Notes: generated by a model from the sequence alone, not told the origin. Positions 1-11,713 are shown, counted from the first letter of the stretch. The stretch is 64,000 nucleotides of DNA from Zoroaster sp. YZ-2022 (GCA_029582265.1 CM055830.1:32529172-32593171), one strand, 5' to 3'. Translations and numbers: made by a program.

Positions 1-21
1 AATGGTATCTCTAATGTTTAA

Positions 22-264
22 CCAGTTCGCGTCAGAGGCCGTGTATACACGAAAAAAAATTTGCACCACGGATCGGAGAGCGTCTAAACACGCCAAAGGA
101 AACTCCGGAATATTGGTATGCATGCTCGGTTGAGCCACCTGTGTACGGTGACATGCTCGGAAGACGTGGCCACCCGCTGTGGAAGCTTCCCTTCACGGTG
201 TGTGTGGGAAAAATAAACCCGCACAGGGGCCCAGAAAAACTTTTTTATTCCCGACGCGAACAGG
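22..264. mobile_element. TTAA-flanked MITE, family A (CCAGTTCGCGTC), copy 1
   Basis: Flanked by TTAA at 18-21 and 265-268. The ends are CCAGTTCGCGTC and GACGCGAACAGG, inverted to each other. TTAA duplication is characteristic of piggyBac-type elements, so this is probably a piggyBac MITE. No transposase frame. Confidence 0.75.
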
Positions 265-268
265 TTAA

Positions 269-948
269 CACTGCATAGTCACGGGAAATAACCTATAAAA
301 GCCTATATTTTGGCATTTGGTAAACCTATAATAACCTATATTTTGCTTAAAAAACCTATTTAAAAACCTATATTTGGTAGATTAGGCACTGGGAGGGCTG
401 AAACAAACATTTCGTTTGGGCTGTAACTCTATATGTTGAGTTTTAATGAAGTTTGGGATTGATGCATTATTTTACTTTGGTTTGTTTAAAACTATTCTCA
501 ATGTAGCGACACAGCATTTTGCATAAAAAATGAAATATTCACAGTTGAGTTGGCAAGCACACACTTCCCTTGGCTACAGCTCTCTAAGTTTATTTTGGAT
601 GAGATTTGGGAATGAAGTGAGATTATTGCAGGTTTACAGCTGGTTTATAAAGTACATACAGGATACATCCATGTAGCCTTTTGTAGTTAAGTTGGCAAAC
701 AACACGCTTCCCTTGGCTCAGCTCTGTAAGTTTTGTTTAGATGACGTTTGGGAATGAACTTGGATGTGGGATTGATTTCATTCAGGACATCATGTCGTGA
801 CATGTGTCTAACTCATAAAACGTTCAGCATTGGTCCTTGCTCTATTGGGCTGGCATGCATAGTATTTCAGCTGGTGTTTCATGTATACACAGGGCATATA
901 ATTATCATTGGGCAGGATGGTATGTCTGATTTAGTACATGTAATAAGC
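269..948. other. Gene-free stretch upstream of TMEM198
   Basis: AT-rich, with ACCTATA/AACCTATATTTT short repeats at 290-375 and two diverged copies of GGCAAGCACACACTTCCCTTG (550 and 690). No gene. The same holds for 1173-1638, 1816-2190, 3126-3548, 4148-4354 and 4941-5529. Confidence 0.6.
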
Positions 949-952
949 TTAA

Positions 953-1168
953 AGGGACGGTATCGCCACGACCAGAGCAGACTTTCAACAGGGCATGGAA
1001 TCGGTGTCCTAGTTTAAGATGAACACAGTGGCTGACAATGACTGGCTCATTTATGCAGCAGCAACGGTAACATGACTTTATCATGTGGGGTATTATTTTC
1101 AGTCACTGAGTTTATTGAAAACTAGCACTCGGATTCCATGCTCTGTTGATTGTGACGATAGTGTCTCT
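953..1168. mobile_element. TTAA-flanked MITE, family C, copy
   Basis: TTAA at 949-952 and 1169-1172; AGGGACGGTATCGCCACGAC at the left and TGTGACGATAGTGTCTCT at the right. Same foldback architecture as at 6898. Confidence 0.7.
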
Positions 1169-1638
1169 TTAACTTGCCATAGAAGAATGTACACTGTAGA
1201 GATAGGACACATCTGTGTCTGTTCTCTGTGTGTACACGTATACATTTGTACTGCATGCAATGAACATGTATGTAGTAAGTTTCAGTTAGATCATATGGTT
1301 AGATACATGTACACTGTAGCTGTGGATAAACAAGTAATTGAACTGTCCCATGTAAATGTACTGTACATGTGCTGTACATACTGTACATACATTGTAAGTA
1401 CTGTGAATTAGGGGCACAATAAAAGGTAAGAAGAATTGATTCATCTTTATACATCCATGGGTTCATGTACATTGGGTAGGCCTTCGCAGGGTTGTGGGGA
1501 CTTATAACAAAAGGGTAGGCAAGAACACCGTATCTGTGGGGACATTTTCATGTCCCCATAGCATTTTTGGTCCTCACAACTGTGTCTAAAAGCGAGTGTA
1601 TGTCCCCACAATTACGGAAAAAGACTGGGTGTGCATAC

Positions 1639-1815
1639 ATGTGTACATAATAATAATAATAATGTGGACTTATATAGCGCACGTATCCACCAAACTGGTG
1701 CTCAAGGCGCATTATATTATTACCCCTGCTCATCAGGCTCATAAATCATTCCTGAAACCATCTCAGCTCCCTGGGGAGTATACAGCTCAATTGCTGCCAT
1801 TACAGCGCATATAGG
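1639..1815 (-). mobile_element. tRNA-derived SINE, 3' half only
   Basis: An (AAT)n tail, then TGGACTTATATAGCGCACGT and the CATCTCAGCTCCCTGGGGAG body. The tRNA-like head is absent, as expected of 5' truncation during retrotransposition. A head-only fragment lies at 15972-16066 on the plus strand. Confidence 0.75.
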
Positions 1816-2866
1816 GCTAATCAAATACAACAACCAACTCTGCCCTCACATGTACATATGTTTATACAATCAATCATTTCGGTGTACATGTACATATACT
1901 GAGACGCAATAGAAACTTACCACTTTTTCGACCTTAAATTATCAGTAATCACAATGCACAAATGTAATATGTGCACTTATTTTGGCAACGTGACCTTCTG
2001 ACGTTTCGCGGTGAAGTGGATACAGATGGGATCGAGTACAGTGGACAAAACGTGGACATTTCCTCAATAAAATGCCAACATTTCTAATCCAAATTGTTGT
2101 GTTGTCTTATTTTGAACCATTTCAATTTTATGCTATTCCAAAACAAGTGGTAAGTTTCTATTGCGTCTCAGTATATATTGTAATAGTTATGTGTAAGTGC
2201 TGGGACGGTTGACCAGTTAACTGACTGAAACTGCACTAACCCAGGCCTCCACCTTAAGGATTGAGATGGCACGGCCACTTTGGCCTTGGCAGTCTCAAAA
2301 TTTCAAGACCAACCAAAGAGGCATTACCACCAACTCGGAGGGGCAATGCGGCAATGGCTGCGGTTAAGATCGAGGCCTGCTAACCATTTACAAATTTCCT
2401 AACTGGCTAACCGAAACCAATATTTTATGGAAGCCCATTGAAAACGACACTATAAGTGCGACCAAAAAATAAAATCTGATATTTTTTAAATCTTTCCCTT
2501 TTACAACCTTCTTCTGGGCACACAACGATTTATAACGAGATGATTTGAAGATTCAACTCGAAACTCAAAAAGTCAACTCAAACTTTGAAACTCAAAACTC
2601 AAAGAAACCCCACCCCCTCCATTTGAGTGTGTTCACAATGAGTAGGTCTGTAAATGTGCGTGAAGGGACACTAAGGTCATTATTACCATTGCTGCTGCAT
2701 ATATGAGCCAGTAATTTGCAGTCACTCTGTTTATCTTAAACAAGGACATCGATTCCATGCCCTGTTGAAAGTATGCTCTGATCGTGACGATACTGCCCCT
2801 TTAATAAAAAAAAACAGGCCTTGGTGCCCCATAGAAATCTTCCCATAGACATTTGTGAAACCTTAA

Positions 2867-3121
2867 CCAGTTCGCACCGGGAATAAAAAAGTTTTTTCCA
2901 ACCCCGTGGCGGGTTTATTTTTACCGCACAAACACGACCAATGGTACTCACCAGAGCGTGACCGGGGAGACTGCGTCTTCCACCGTATGCTTATGGCTCA
3001 TTGCCACGTCGACCGGGAATCTATACAAATATTCCCGAGAATCCTGTGGCGTGTTTAGACGCTCTCCGATCCGCTGTCCAAAAAAAAATTGCGTGTATAC
3101 ACGGCCTCTGACGCGAACTGG
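2867..3121. mobile_element. TTAA-flanked MITE, family A, copy 2 (inverted)
   Basis: Bounded by TTAA at 2863-2866 and 3122-3125, with ends CCAGTTCGCACC and GACGCGAACTGG. In reverse orientation it matches copy 1, including CACGCC/GGCGTG blocks and a TCTAAACACG-type interior. Confidence 0.75.
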
Positions 3122-3548
3122 TTAATTTATTGAAATTTCTGATTAAATCTGTAAGTTAACTATTGCAAGCTACATTACAGGAACGATAAATTTATGTTTG
3201 AAAAACGTGTGAAACCTTAATGTGCTGTAATTTTTAATTCAATCTTTAAATTGTTCTTTTCCTTATGGAAAGGAAGTGAATTACTTCAAGTCATTTCACA
3301 GAGTTACCTGTATTTACTAAGACATGAACAAGTGAAATGAATAAATGGATTTATGATGTAGTGTGGTAATTTAATTGCTAGTCAAATACGTAATGGTACC
3401 CAAGGGCTGTTCAACGTGGTTTTCATCAAATTATTTTGTGAGATGTTTCAATTGGAAGTAATTTAATTCCTTTCTGCATGCAAAATAGAAGTTAAAAAGA
3501 AAATTATGAAGGAAATAGTGAAATGCTTGGATACAAGTGTAACAGGTC

Positions 3549-4147
3549 TGTGATTTCTCAGGATTTTTTTTCTGAATTCAGGAATCTCCCTTTGCTTAAA
3601 AATGTTCTTGAAAGAAGAGAAGTAGCCTGTATTGTGTCCAAACCTCTACATGTAGTTTCTGGTTTTTGAGATAATAATAATAATAATGTGTGGACTTATA
3701 CAGCGCACGTATCCACCAACTGAGTGGTGCTCATGGCGCATTATATTATTACCCCTGCTCATAAGGCTCATAAATCATTCCTGAAACCATCTCAGCTCCC
3801 TGGGGAGTATACAGCTCAATTGCTGCCATTACAGCGCATATAGGGCTAATCAACCAACTCTGCCCTCACAGGTACCCATTTAATCCCTGGGTGGAGAGAA
3901 GCAATTATGGTTAAGTGTCTTGCTCAAGGACACAAGTGTCACGGCAGGGTTTCGAACCCACATTCTGCTACTAACACCAGAACTTGAGTCCGGTAAGCTA
4001 GACCGCTCAGCCACGACACTCCATGTGGAGAGTCTGTAAATCCTCCAACATTAAACATCCAGGAGGTTCAGGGGGCTTTGTCCTCTTGACCAAAGGGAGA
4101 CTGTAGTCGTTTTTCAGGATTTTTTACCATAGTGAAATCACACCCTT
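3549..4147 (+). mobile_element. Family H MITE split by a SINE insertion
   Basis: The left part (3549-3668) runs to the CTAGTTTCTTG region of the family; the right part resumes at 4022 with ATGTGGAGAGTCTGTAAATC. The missing junction is filled by an inverted tRNA-derived SINE, so the SINE is the younger insertion. Confidence 0.75.
3669..4021 (-). mobile_element. tRNA-derived SINE, full-length minus-strand copy
   Basis: On the minus strand it opens with a tRNA-like head: an A box in GTCGTGGCTGAGCGGTCTAG and a B box in GTGGGTTCGAAACCC. A conserved body follows (GAGCAAGACACTTAACC, CCCCAGGGAGCTGAGATGG) and then an (ATT)n tail at 3669-3690. The head resembles class II tRNAs such as Leu or Ser. It has interrupted a family H MITE. 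Confidence 0.85.
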
Positions 4148-4354
4148 GATGCACATACAGTATGTACATGTGCATATTTAAATGCATGGGTACTGTACAC
4201 TGCTGGTGCTATACATATGAACTTTGTACATACATGTATGTACATGTATATGTACCCGTACGTGTAGATAGTGTTTAGGGGCAAAAAAGTTCAGAAATAT
4301 ATACATGTAACATTTGATGAGATGAGAACATTTTGAAGATTATAGTGCATCTAA

Positions 4355-4940
4355 AAATGGAAGGTACAACATTGGTACATGTATTTACCTGATTACAAAA
4401 TTACTGTATTATCATCTGAAAGCGAACGAGATAGAGGGTACTTCTAAGTGGTGAATCAATGTATCCAAACAAGGTTTATGTATTAGCTGTACTACCATTT
4501 GGAAAGATCCAAACAAGGTTTTGTAATAGCTGACCTAACATTCAAAACCATTTGGAGGAATCAATACTGTACACAGTTATTTCACCATTCAAAACCACAA
4601 AAGCGAATGGTTTCAAATGGTGTATCAACTTGTATGAAAAAGGTACCAAAAGTAGGAGGGTTAATATGAAGCTGATAAATGTACCATTCATTCTGAAAAA
4701 AACAATTTGTCTGATATAACTCTCATTTCACAGAAAATATGCAAAAAAAATATAAACAAATATGACAACTTTTTCCTCAAAGTGATTTCTGTAAAAACTT
4801 TAGTTGTAACTTGGACTCTGCAATGAGCGGAATATTTCCCAGGTTGGTTGTTTAAACGTAAATCTTGACTCATAGAGTATTAAGCATGCTCATAGAAACA
4901 GCGTTGCCGTCATAACCAATGTTGTACCTTCCCTGTAACC
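4355..4940. mobile_element. MITE with GGAAGGTACAACATTGGTA ends
   Basis: The left end is GAAGGTACAACATTGGTAC, then ATTACAAAATTAC; the right end is the complement, TAACCAATGTTGTACCTTCC at about 4915-4935. The interior has several TTCAAAACCA-type subrepeats and no coding capacity. Fragments of the same family start at 23816, 41842 and 62873, and at about 5236 upstream of array A. Confidence 0.6.
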
Positions 4941-5529
4941 CAACGTCAGTATTACTCATTCCACAGTATGCAACAGACCCCAGCCTCCATATTTACAGTT
5001 TCCCTTCCCGGGGGACGGGGCAAACCATCCCCGAGAGATGCCCAAATGTCAACCACGGCTAGTAGCGTGCGCATAGCAGGGGAAGGGGCTAATAAAACCC
5101 AGGCCAGTTACAGTGGTGACGGACGCAGCAACCAGTTAAAAGTACACATGACATAACTTTGGGCCAATTTACCCTTTCCTCTGCAAAGGAAAAGAGTGAG
5201 AGAGAGAGAGAGAGATTAAAATCTAGAATAGCTGAAACCAAAATGGTAATTACCCGCTGACAAAATTACTTGATTATTATCCGAATGCTTCACTTGATCG
5301 GTTGATGTGAATTTGGTAGCAAGGTACCGATCATCATGGCAAATTACACAATGTATTATGTCTGAACTGCTCTATCTCGGAGAAAACACAACAAAAATAT
5401 CCTCATTTACAAAAACTTGCGGACAGCAACTTTTTACTCCTTGTGTTTTTTGTAAAAATTGTGATCATTTTCACAATTTCCTCGTGACTTAGATTTCGCT
5501 ATGAGCTGAAACTTTCACAGAGTGGTTGT

Positions 5530-6140
5530 TCAATGTATTTTGATTCAAAGAGTAAGCGTACTCATAGAAGCAGTTTGGCCAACATTACCAATGATGTACC
5601 TTGTATGTATATCTTGATTCAAAGAGAAAAAGCGTACTCATAGAAGCAGTTTTGCCAACATTACCAATGATGTACCTTGTATGTATATCTTGATTCAAAG
5701 AGAGTAAGCGTACTCATAGAAGCAGTTTTGCCAACATTACCAATGATGTACCTTGTATGTACATGTATATCTTGATTCAAAGAGAAAAAGCGTACTCATA
5801 GAAGCAGTTTTGCCAACATTACCAATGATGTACCTTGTACAGTATGTATATCTTGATTCAAAGAGAGTAAGCGTACTCATAGAAGCAGTTTTGCCAACAT
5901 TACCAATGATGTACCTTGTATGTATATCTTGATTCAAAGAGAGTAAGCGTACTCATAGAAGCAGTTTTGCCAACATTACCAATGTTGTACCTTGTATGTA
6001 TATCTTGATTCAAAGAGAGTAAGCGTACTCATAGAAGCAGTTTTGCCAACATTACCAATGTTGTACCTTGTATGTATATCTTGATTCAAAGAGAGTAAGC
6101 GTACCCATAGAAGCAGTTTTGCCAACATTACCAATGTTGA
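5530..6140 (+). repeat. 77-bp tandem repeat array A (about 8 copies) inside a MITE
   Basis: The unit runs from TTGATTCAAAGAGAGTAAGC through CATAGAAGCAG and TTGCCAACATTACCAATG to TGTACCTTGTATGTATATC. The TACCAATGTTGTACCTT part is the terminal sequence of a MITE seen intact at about 4360-4935, so the array formed by amplification of a MITE end. It stops about 60 bp before TMEM198 exon 1 (6202). Confidence 0.9.
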
Positions 6141-6201
6141 ACCTTCTCTTTGAAGTTGCTACACACATGTAATAAGAACTTTGATCTTTTTACCATTTCA
6201 G

Positions 6202-6320
6202 ATGGGAGAAATCAAAGCTGAACGCAATGTCATTGAGACCGTTTGATGTATCATTGTCCTCGTAATCTCTGGACAAAACTTTGACCCACCAACCCCTCCT
6301 TGAGCCTCGTGCCATCAATT
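6202..6320 (+). other. Probable 5' UTR portion of TMEM198 coding exon 1, with short uORF
   Basis: A pyrimidine-rich stretch ending TTTCAG (AG at 6200-6201) looks like a 3' splice site, so exon 1 probably begins at 6202 and is preceded by a non-coding exon I cannot locate. The first base of this exon would start an ATG whose frame ends at 6246 (14 codons, MGEIKAERNVIETV), 74 nt before the main ATG at 6321. The exon start is inferred from the splice consensus only. Confidence 0.5.
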
Positions 6321-6531
6321 ATGTCGCAGACCTCCCAGACGCCGTCCGTTCTTAGCCTGCTGCTACAGACAGAATTCAACATGACGACAACGCTGTTGCC
6401 TCCATTTACGCAGACGCCGACCACCATGGCCCCACCATTGCCCTGCAATGGGATCAGGTACGACTACGAGATCCCAACGGCTGTGGTGTGTGGGATGTGC
6501 TTTGTCTTCGGGATAATCTTCACATTTTTTG
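6321..6531 (+). CDS. TMEM198: TMEM198-like protein, coding exon 1 (residues 1-71)
   Basis: First coding exon of a seven-pass membrane protein of the TMEM198 family. In vertebrates that family binds the Wnt co-receptor LRP6 and promotes its phosphorylation. The start is the ATG at 6321: a TGA lies in frame at 6282-6284 and no other in-frame ATG follows it. Residues 1-45 are Ser/Thr/Pro-rich and presumably extracellular, with one N-glycosylation sequon (N20-M-T). The first hydrophobic segment is about residues 51-70, beginning after YDYEIP. The exon ends in FTFFG at a strong donor (G|GTGAGT) in phase 1, and continues in exon 2 as GYRCFKA, a family hallmark. All four exons (211+564+140+210 nt) give 374 residues, close to the roughly 360 of vertebrate members. 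The call rests on recalled family features; no database search was run. Confidence 0.9.
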
Positions 6532-6585
6532 GTGAGTTTGGTTTAGGAATCAGCAGGCCTATAAACAGTCTGTAAGGAGCCTTAA

Positions 6586-6893
6586 CCCTCCTACTATAGC
6601 TGCACTTTAGTGGCAAGTAGCTATAGTGGTCAAAATCAGTCAACTGACTGTTTTGAGTGTTGACCCAAATGTATACACAGGGGCATTTTTGACTGGTTTT
6701 TACTGTCATTTTGACCACCCTGAACAATACAAGACAATGCTTTTACCAGTCAAAAATGGTTGACTCATTTTGACCTGTAAATGTACTTACTACACGTAAG
6801 GTTTGACAGTGTTCGACTTTTAAGTGCACTAGATATACCTTGGCAAGTATATCAACATTTTGACCAATTTTGACCCTTGGAGTCACAGCAGGG
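6586..6893 (+). mobile_element. TTAA-flanked MITE, family B (CCCTCCTACTA), copy 1
   Basis: A 308-bp element between TTAA at 6582-6585 and 6894-6897. It starts CCCTCCTACTATAGCTGC and has an interior rich in TCAAAATSAGTCAAC and TTTTGACC motifs. The right TTAA is shared with the adjacent family C element. It begins 54 nt inside intron 1. Confidence 0.8.
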
Positions 6894-6897
6894 TTAA

Positions 6898-7108
6898 AGG
6901 GACAATATCATCATGACCAGAGCAGACTTTCAACAGGGCATGGAATCGGTGTGCTAAGATGAACACAGGGACTGAAAATTACAGGCTCATTTATGCAGCA
7001 GCAACGGTAATATGACCTTATCATGTGGGGTATTATTTTCAGTCACTGAGTTATTCTAAAACTAGCAATCCGATTCCATGCCCTGTTGATCATGACGATA
7101 CTGCCCCT
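6898..7108. mobile_element. TTAA-flanked MITE, family C (AGGGACAATATC), copy abutting family B
   Basis: Starts AGGGACAATATCATCATGA and ends TCATGACGATACTGCCCCT, flanked by TTAA at 6894-6897 and 7109-7112. Both halves are nearly self-complementary (GGCATGGAATCGG / CCGATTCCATGCC), so the transcript would fold into one long hairpin. The left TTAA is the same one that closes the neighbouring family B element. Confidence 0.75.
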
Positions 7109-7590
7109 TTAATCTTCCATTGAAGTATTACCTAATTAGGAAAGTTGTATTTGGCCTAATCATTTTATTTTGTCTGACAAATTCAGGAGCTAGGGTCAAT
7201 GTTATTGTAGGCTTTCTGCAACCGTGGCTTAATTTTTTAAGGATTTGTAACTTTTTTGCAAACACAACTGATAAATACAGACAGCCACTTTTTCATGTAT
7301 TGTACAAGAATGCTATGATGAAACGTCATGTGATCCATACACATTGTTCACTGTAGTGGTTTCTCGTCTTAGTTATTCATGGCTGCAGTGCAAAAAAACT
7401 AAACAAAAATGGGGAGTCAAGGGTCATGTGTTCAGAACCAACTCAATTTAAAACTCATTAAAAAGAGAATTTGTTGGTGCTACCTCACTCCTTAGGTTTG
7501 GCATTCTTTAAAGTGATGTTGTAACAGTATTTTATTTGAAAATTTGACTGGTAACCAAAAAAAAAGCTTCAAAAATTTCTCTTGTAAGTA

Positions 7591-7999
7591 AGGCCCAGAA
7601 AAAGTCTCCGGTTTCTGGTCTCCACATACGTCACCTCAGACCCGCACGTTGGCATTTTTCATTTTTCTTTTTTTTTGTGCTATGAAACGATGTCCAATTG
7701 CAGCCAAAATTTCTGGATCGATTGCAATTCTGCCGTGCTGTTTGTAAAACAACTTTTTCAAATAGGGGTATGAACATTTGCCCAATTTGTGAGCCCTCTC
7801 TTAGCCACCATACTTTGTTATGGGAAATTTGGTCCTCGTGTACATGTATGTATCACATATTTCCCTGTTGGCCCAAAAAAAGGGGAAAAAATAGAAAGAT
7901 TACCAAAAAAAATAAAATAAATAAAATAAAAAGGGCACCACTGTGCCGATTTTGAAGCCGACTGATAACCAGAAACCAGAGACATTTGTTTTTTGGCCT
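7591..7999. mobile_element. MITE family E (AGGCC...GTCTCCGGTTTCTGGTC), representative copy
   Basis: Inverted ends GTCTCCGGTTTCTGGTC and ACCAGAAACCAGAGAC inside GGCC-ended borders. The interior holds AACRATGTCCAATTGCAGCC and TTTGTGAGCCCTCTCTTAGC. Other copies: 40138-40459, 48297-48617, 62202-62588, and partial ones at 24473-24613 and 39598-39830. Confidence 0.65.
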
Positions 8000-8879
8000 G
8001 TTGGATACACTAAACTATTTTCATAGAGCATGGCACACCGTTTACCCACCAAAACATTCAAAATCTTTCGAAAATCCAAAAGATATCAGACCTCAAATGC
8101 AGGGGAAAAAAAGGAAATGTAGAAAAAAATGACTTCACTGCATTATGAAGCAGACATAAGCTGCAACCTTACCTTGAAAACGATTCATTTGAGCAAGGTC
8201 GAGTAGAGATACCCTGTTGTGAAGTACAGTAACACATAATACAGGTGGGCAGGTTTTAGGTATTGCCAGACGATTTCTGAGTGTTCCCCCCAACTGTTGG
8301 GCCCCAAATTGTCAGACTTTCCATCCAAGGTTGTTCCTGTCTCCTGTGTAGCTCTTGTCGCCTGTATGTACTGTAGTTATTACATTTGTCGCCTGTGGGT
8401 CTCGCAGTCCTGTCTAGTTATCACCTCGGATCAGCAGGTATTGAACAGGTGGATCTAAGCATAGAGAAAGGATATCCTTTCTCTTATGATCTAAGGGTTC
8501 TTTGGAAAGGGAATTTGGCTTAAGTCAGGAGATTGATGTTTAAATCCTTACCTGTGTTTTGAATTTCAATGAGCCATTCAGGAGATTCTTAAATTATTAG
8601 GAGGCTGTTGACAGTTGTCAGGAAGAGTTGACGGTTGCCAGGAAGAGTTGACATACGTAGATACCATGCATTTGACAATGTCCTTTGAGCAAGGTGTTAG
8701 CCAGGATTTAGAAATAGGGTGTCCAAATTTGCAGAAAATTTCAAAATGGGGTGTCTAAATTGTTCACTTACAACATGTAAATGATGGATTAAATAGCATG
8801 CCAAAAAATTGAAACGGGATGTCTAAAATTGAAACGGGATGTCTAAAATTGAAACGGGGTGTCCAAAAAAAAATCAGCA

Positions 8880-9062
8880 CTTTTGGAAACTGGTACTTTC
8901 ACCTCTTCAAATGGGGCAAAATTACTACCTGGCAAGAAGTACAGGCCATAAGTGCTGAATATGAAAGATCATTGAAAATGCATGGTGCATTTTGAAGATA
9001 AGGGCATGTTTCCAAAAGTGCACTGGAGGATTTTGGAGGGTTCGGGAAGGTACATGTACCTA
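8880..9062 (+). repeat. Dispersed ~180-bp repeat (GCACTTTTGGAAACTGGTAC), copy 1
   Basis: CAGCACTTTTGGAAACTGGT at the left and GTTTCCAAAAGTGCACTG at the right are inverted ends. The whole block is duplicated at 17541-17720. The second copy is followed by three short duplications of AAGGTTCCTAGCCAGAATAC (17720-17840). Confidence 0.7.
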
Positions 9063-9797
9063 GCCAGAATACCTAGGGGGTTTGGGTTAAAAACCAAATT
9101 GTCTTTGAAATAGTGAGACACACATAGGATATTCATGTCAACATCCAAGATTTTATCACTTCAGTAATATGTCTTCACTGTGCATGTCAATAAACAGTGT
9201 TAACCACAGTGGTGTACTTGATGTACAATATATTCCCTCATTACTGCTCGTAAACACAGGTGTTTTGGGTCAAATTTTCTGAGAAATGGTCCCTGCATTC
9301 TTGTGGACAATTAAGCTGTTTTTTGAGGGGCAATTATACCCAATTTTCTTCAAACCTAGGAGGTAAGATTAATGTTTATTAGAAAATACGTGGGCTTAAA
9401 TTCAGGAGGGTTGATGATAGAGTTTCAGAAAAAATGTTTTCTTAATTTCAAATTTCTTAAATTTTTGAACTAATACAGTCACAGGAATTCAAGAGAAAAA
9501 GGACGAAGCAGACTCATGATAGCCAGAGTATAAAGTCAGGATTTGGGTGTCAAAATGTTGATTTCTTTGAAGAAACACGGGGTCCGAAATTGTAACTTAC
9601 AATTCTTTGGCCTACAAATAAAACACGGTGTCCATTGAGCAAACAGGGTGTTCAAAAGACACCCAAAGGTATAGATGCATATTATGTCACAAAGTGAATG
9701 TTGCCCTCGGTCAGAGGCAACTGGTCACTCGGTGGTTCATTCATGCATGCTGGGTGTATGTGTGCTGCGTATTTGAGTCAGGACATCCATACTTTTT

Positions 9798-9931
9798 AAG
9801 AATACTTTATAAGAATACTTTATAAGAATACTTTATAAGAATACTTTATAAGAATACTTTATAAGAATACTTTATAAGAATACTTTATAAGAATACTTTA
9901 TAAGAATACTTTATAAGAATACTTTATAAGA
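9798..9931 (+). repeat. 13-bp minisatellite, about 10 copies
   Basis: Nearly perfect tandem AAGAATACTTTAT units. Homogeneity suggests recent slippage. Confidence 0.95.
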
Positions 9932-10284
9932 ACATATACAGAAACCAACCCGTGAAAGTTTCAGCTTAATTTAGTGTGTCATATACAATAAAATAGTGAA
10001 AGTGTATTAGGTTGTCCATTTTCATTCCAACGTGGACTTCATTTTGGCAATTAATTCACATATTTTACTAAAATGATAAACACCTGAAACAGAAATATTT
10101 CAAGAGATGTTTGGTAATATCATCAAATTTACACCATGTTCTAGTATGTTAAATTTTGATCATACATGTACTGTATGGTTTTATGAATAGGCTTATCCAC
10201 ATGTACATTCATGTAGTGTAAAGTGATTTTAATAATACAGCAATTTACATGTAGATTTTATTATACAAAAAAATGAAATATTAA

Positions 10285-10587
10285 CCCTCCTACTGTAGCT
10301 GCACTTTAGTAGCAAGGTGCTATAGAGGTTAAAATCAGTCAACTGCCCATTTTGACTGTTGACCCAAGTGTGCACACAGGGGCATTTTTGACTGGTTTTT
10401 ACTGTCATTTTGACCACCCTGAACAATACCAGACAATGCTTTTATCGGTCAAGAACACTCATTTTGACCTGTAAATGTACTTACTACACGTAAGGTTTGA
10501 CAGTGTTCAACTTTTAAGTGCATTAGATATACCTTGGCAAGTATATCAACATTTTGACTGATTTTAACCCTTGCAGTCACAGAAGGG
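10285..10587 (+). mobile_element. TTAA-flanked MITE, family B, copy 2
   Basis: TTAA at 10281-10284 and 10588-10591; nearly the same length and interior as copy 1. A truncated right end of the same family follows at about 10690-10779. Confidence 0.8.
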
Positions 10588-11513
10588 TTAATGTGTACAT
10601 CTGTTTATTGTTTCAATTCCATGTTTGTAAGATTTGTTAATTTGTTTTGGCATAGCAACAGCATGATATAGGGTCCTTCTTTTAGGCAAACAGAAGTGCA
10701 CTAGATATACCTTGGCAAGTACAGTACATCAACATTTTGACTGATTTTGACCCTTGTACAGTAGTAGGAGGAGGGTTAATATTAAATTGTACATAAACAA
10801 AATCACATCATTGTATTATTGGATCTCAAAACTGTATACATGAATTTATCGATTTGCTTTCTTTCATCAATAATTTACTGGTTTAAATTGTCATCCACGA
10901 TGCCATCTGGATTAGGGATTAATTCTATTTTTTACATTCAGTCAATAATAGTGATTCAATGTTACATGTAGTTAAATATTTCTGGAATTCCTAGAGCGGT
11001 CAGAATGGAGCTGTCAAGCATCAGGGATTTGTTACAGGGTTATGGTAGGTGTATATGGACTAAGTGGGTTCATGGTCTCTAGGTACTGAACATACCACAA
11101 CATCTCAATGATCAAACTGGGTATTAGGGATGTTCCTACATTTGTAATGAGCTATATATATTTAGTATGATCTCTCAAAAACCCTTTGTAAGGTTTTGAA
11201 AGATGAACATACTTGCCAGTGATGTGCAGTGATTTGGTGTGGAAATGCATCTACTCTGTACATGCTAATATGTTCTACATGTACACTGTTATTCCACCTT
11301 TCAAAAAATTACAGTTTTAGGGTTTTGGCAGGTCTGTCAACCCACTGCCAAACTGGACTGAGACTAGGAGGGTTAATACAATTTTGGTAAAAGTTAATTT
11401 TGTGCATTCATACGGTGAAGATTAGTTTTATTGGTAATTTCTGAGGACAATGCAAACATTTATTTGTGATTCTCGCACTGTTAAGGAAAGCTACAACATT
11501 TGTGACTGTCTCT

Positions 11514-11713
11514 GGCAAAACCCTAAACTTGGACCCAATTTTCAAAAGTGAGATTTTGGTATAGTTTGATTCTCTAGATTTTCCTCTTTCATTTGATACC
11601 AGATTTTTTCTGATTTCTACAAATCTGGTATCAAATGAAAGAGGAAAACCTAGAGAATCAAACTATACCAAAATCTCACTTCTACCCAATTTTAGGGTTT
11701 TGCCAGAGCCAGT
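11514..11713. mobile_element. 200-bp near-perfect foldback element
   Basis: The left arm, beginning GGCAAAACCCTAAA and containing TGAGATTTTGGTATAGTTTG, is mirrored around the TCTGATTTC centre (about 11615) by CAAACTATACCAAAATCTCA and ...TTTAGGGTTTTGCC. Arms of roughly 85-95 nt match almost completely. Probably a palindromic MITE; no target duplication was identified. Confidence 0.8.
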
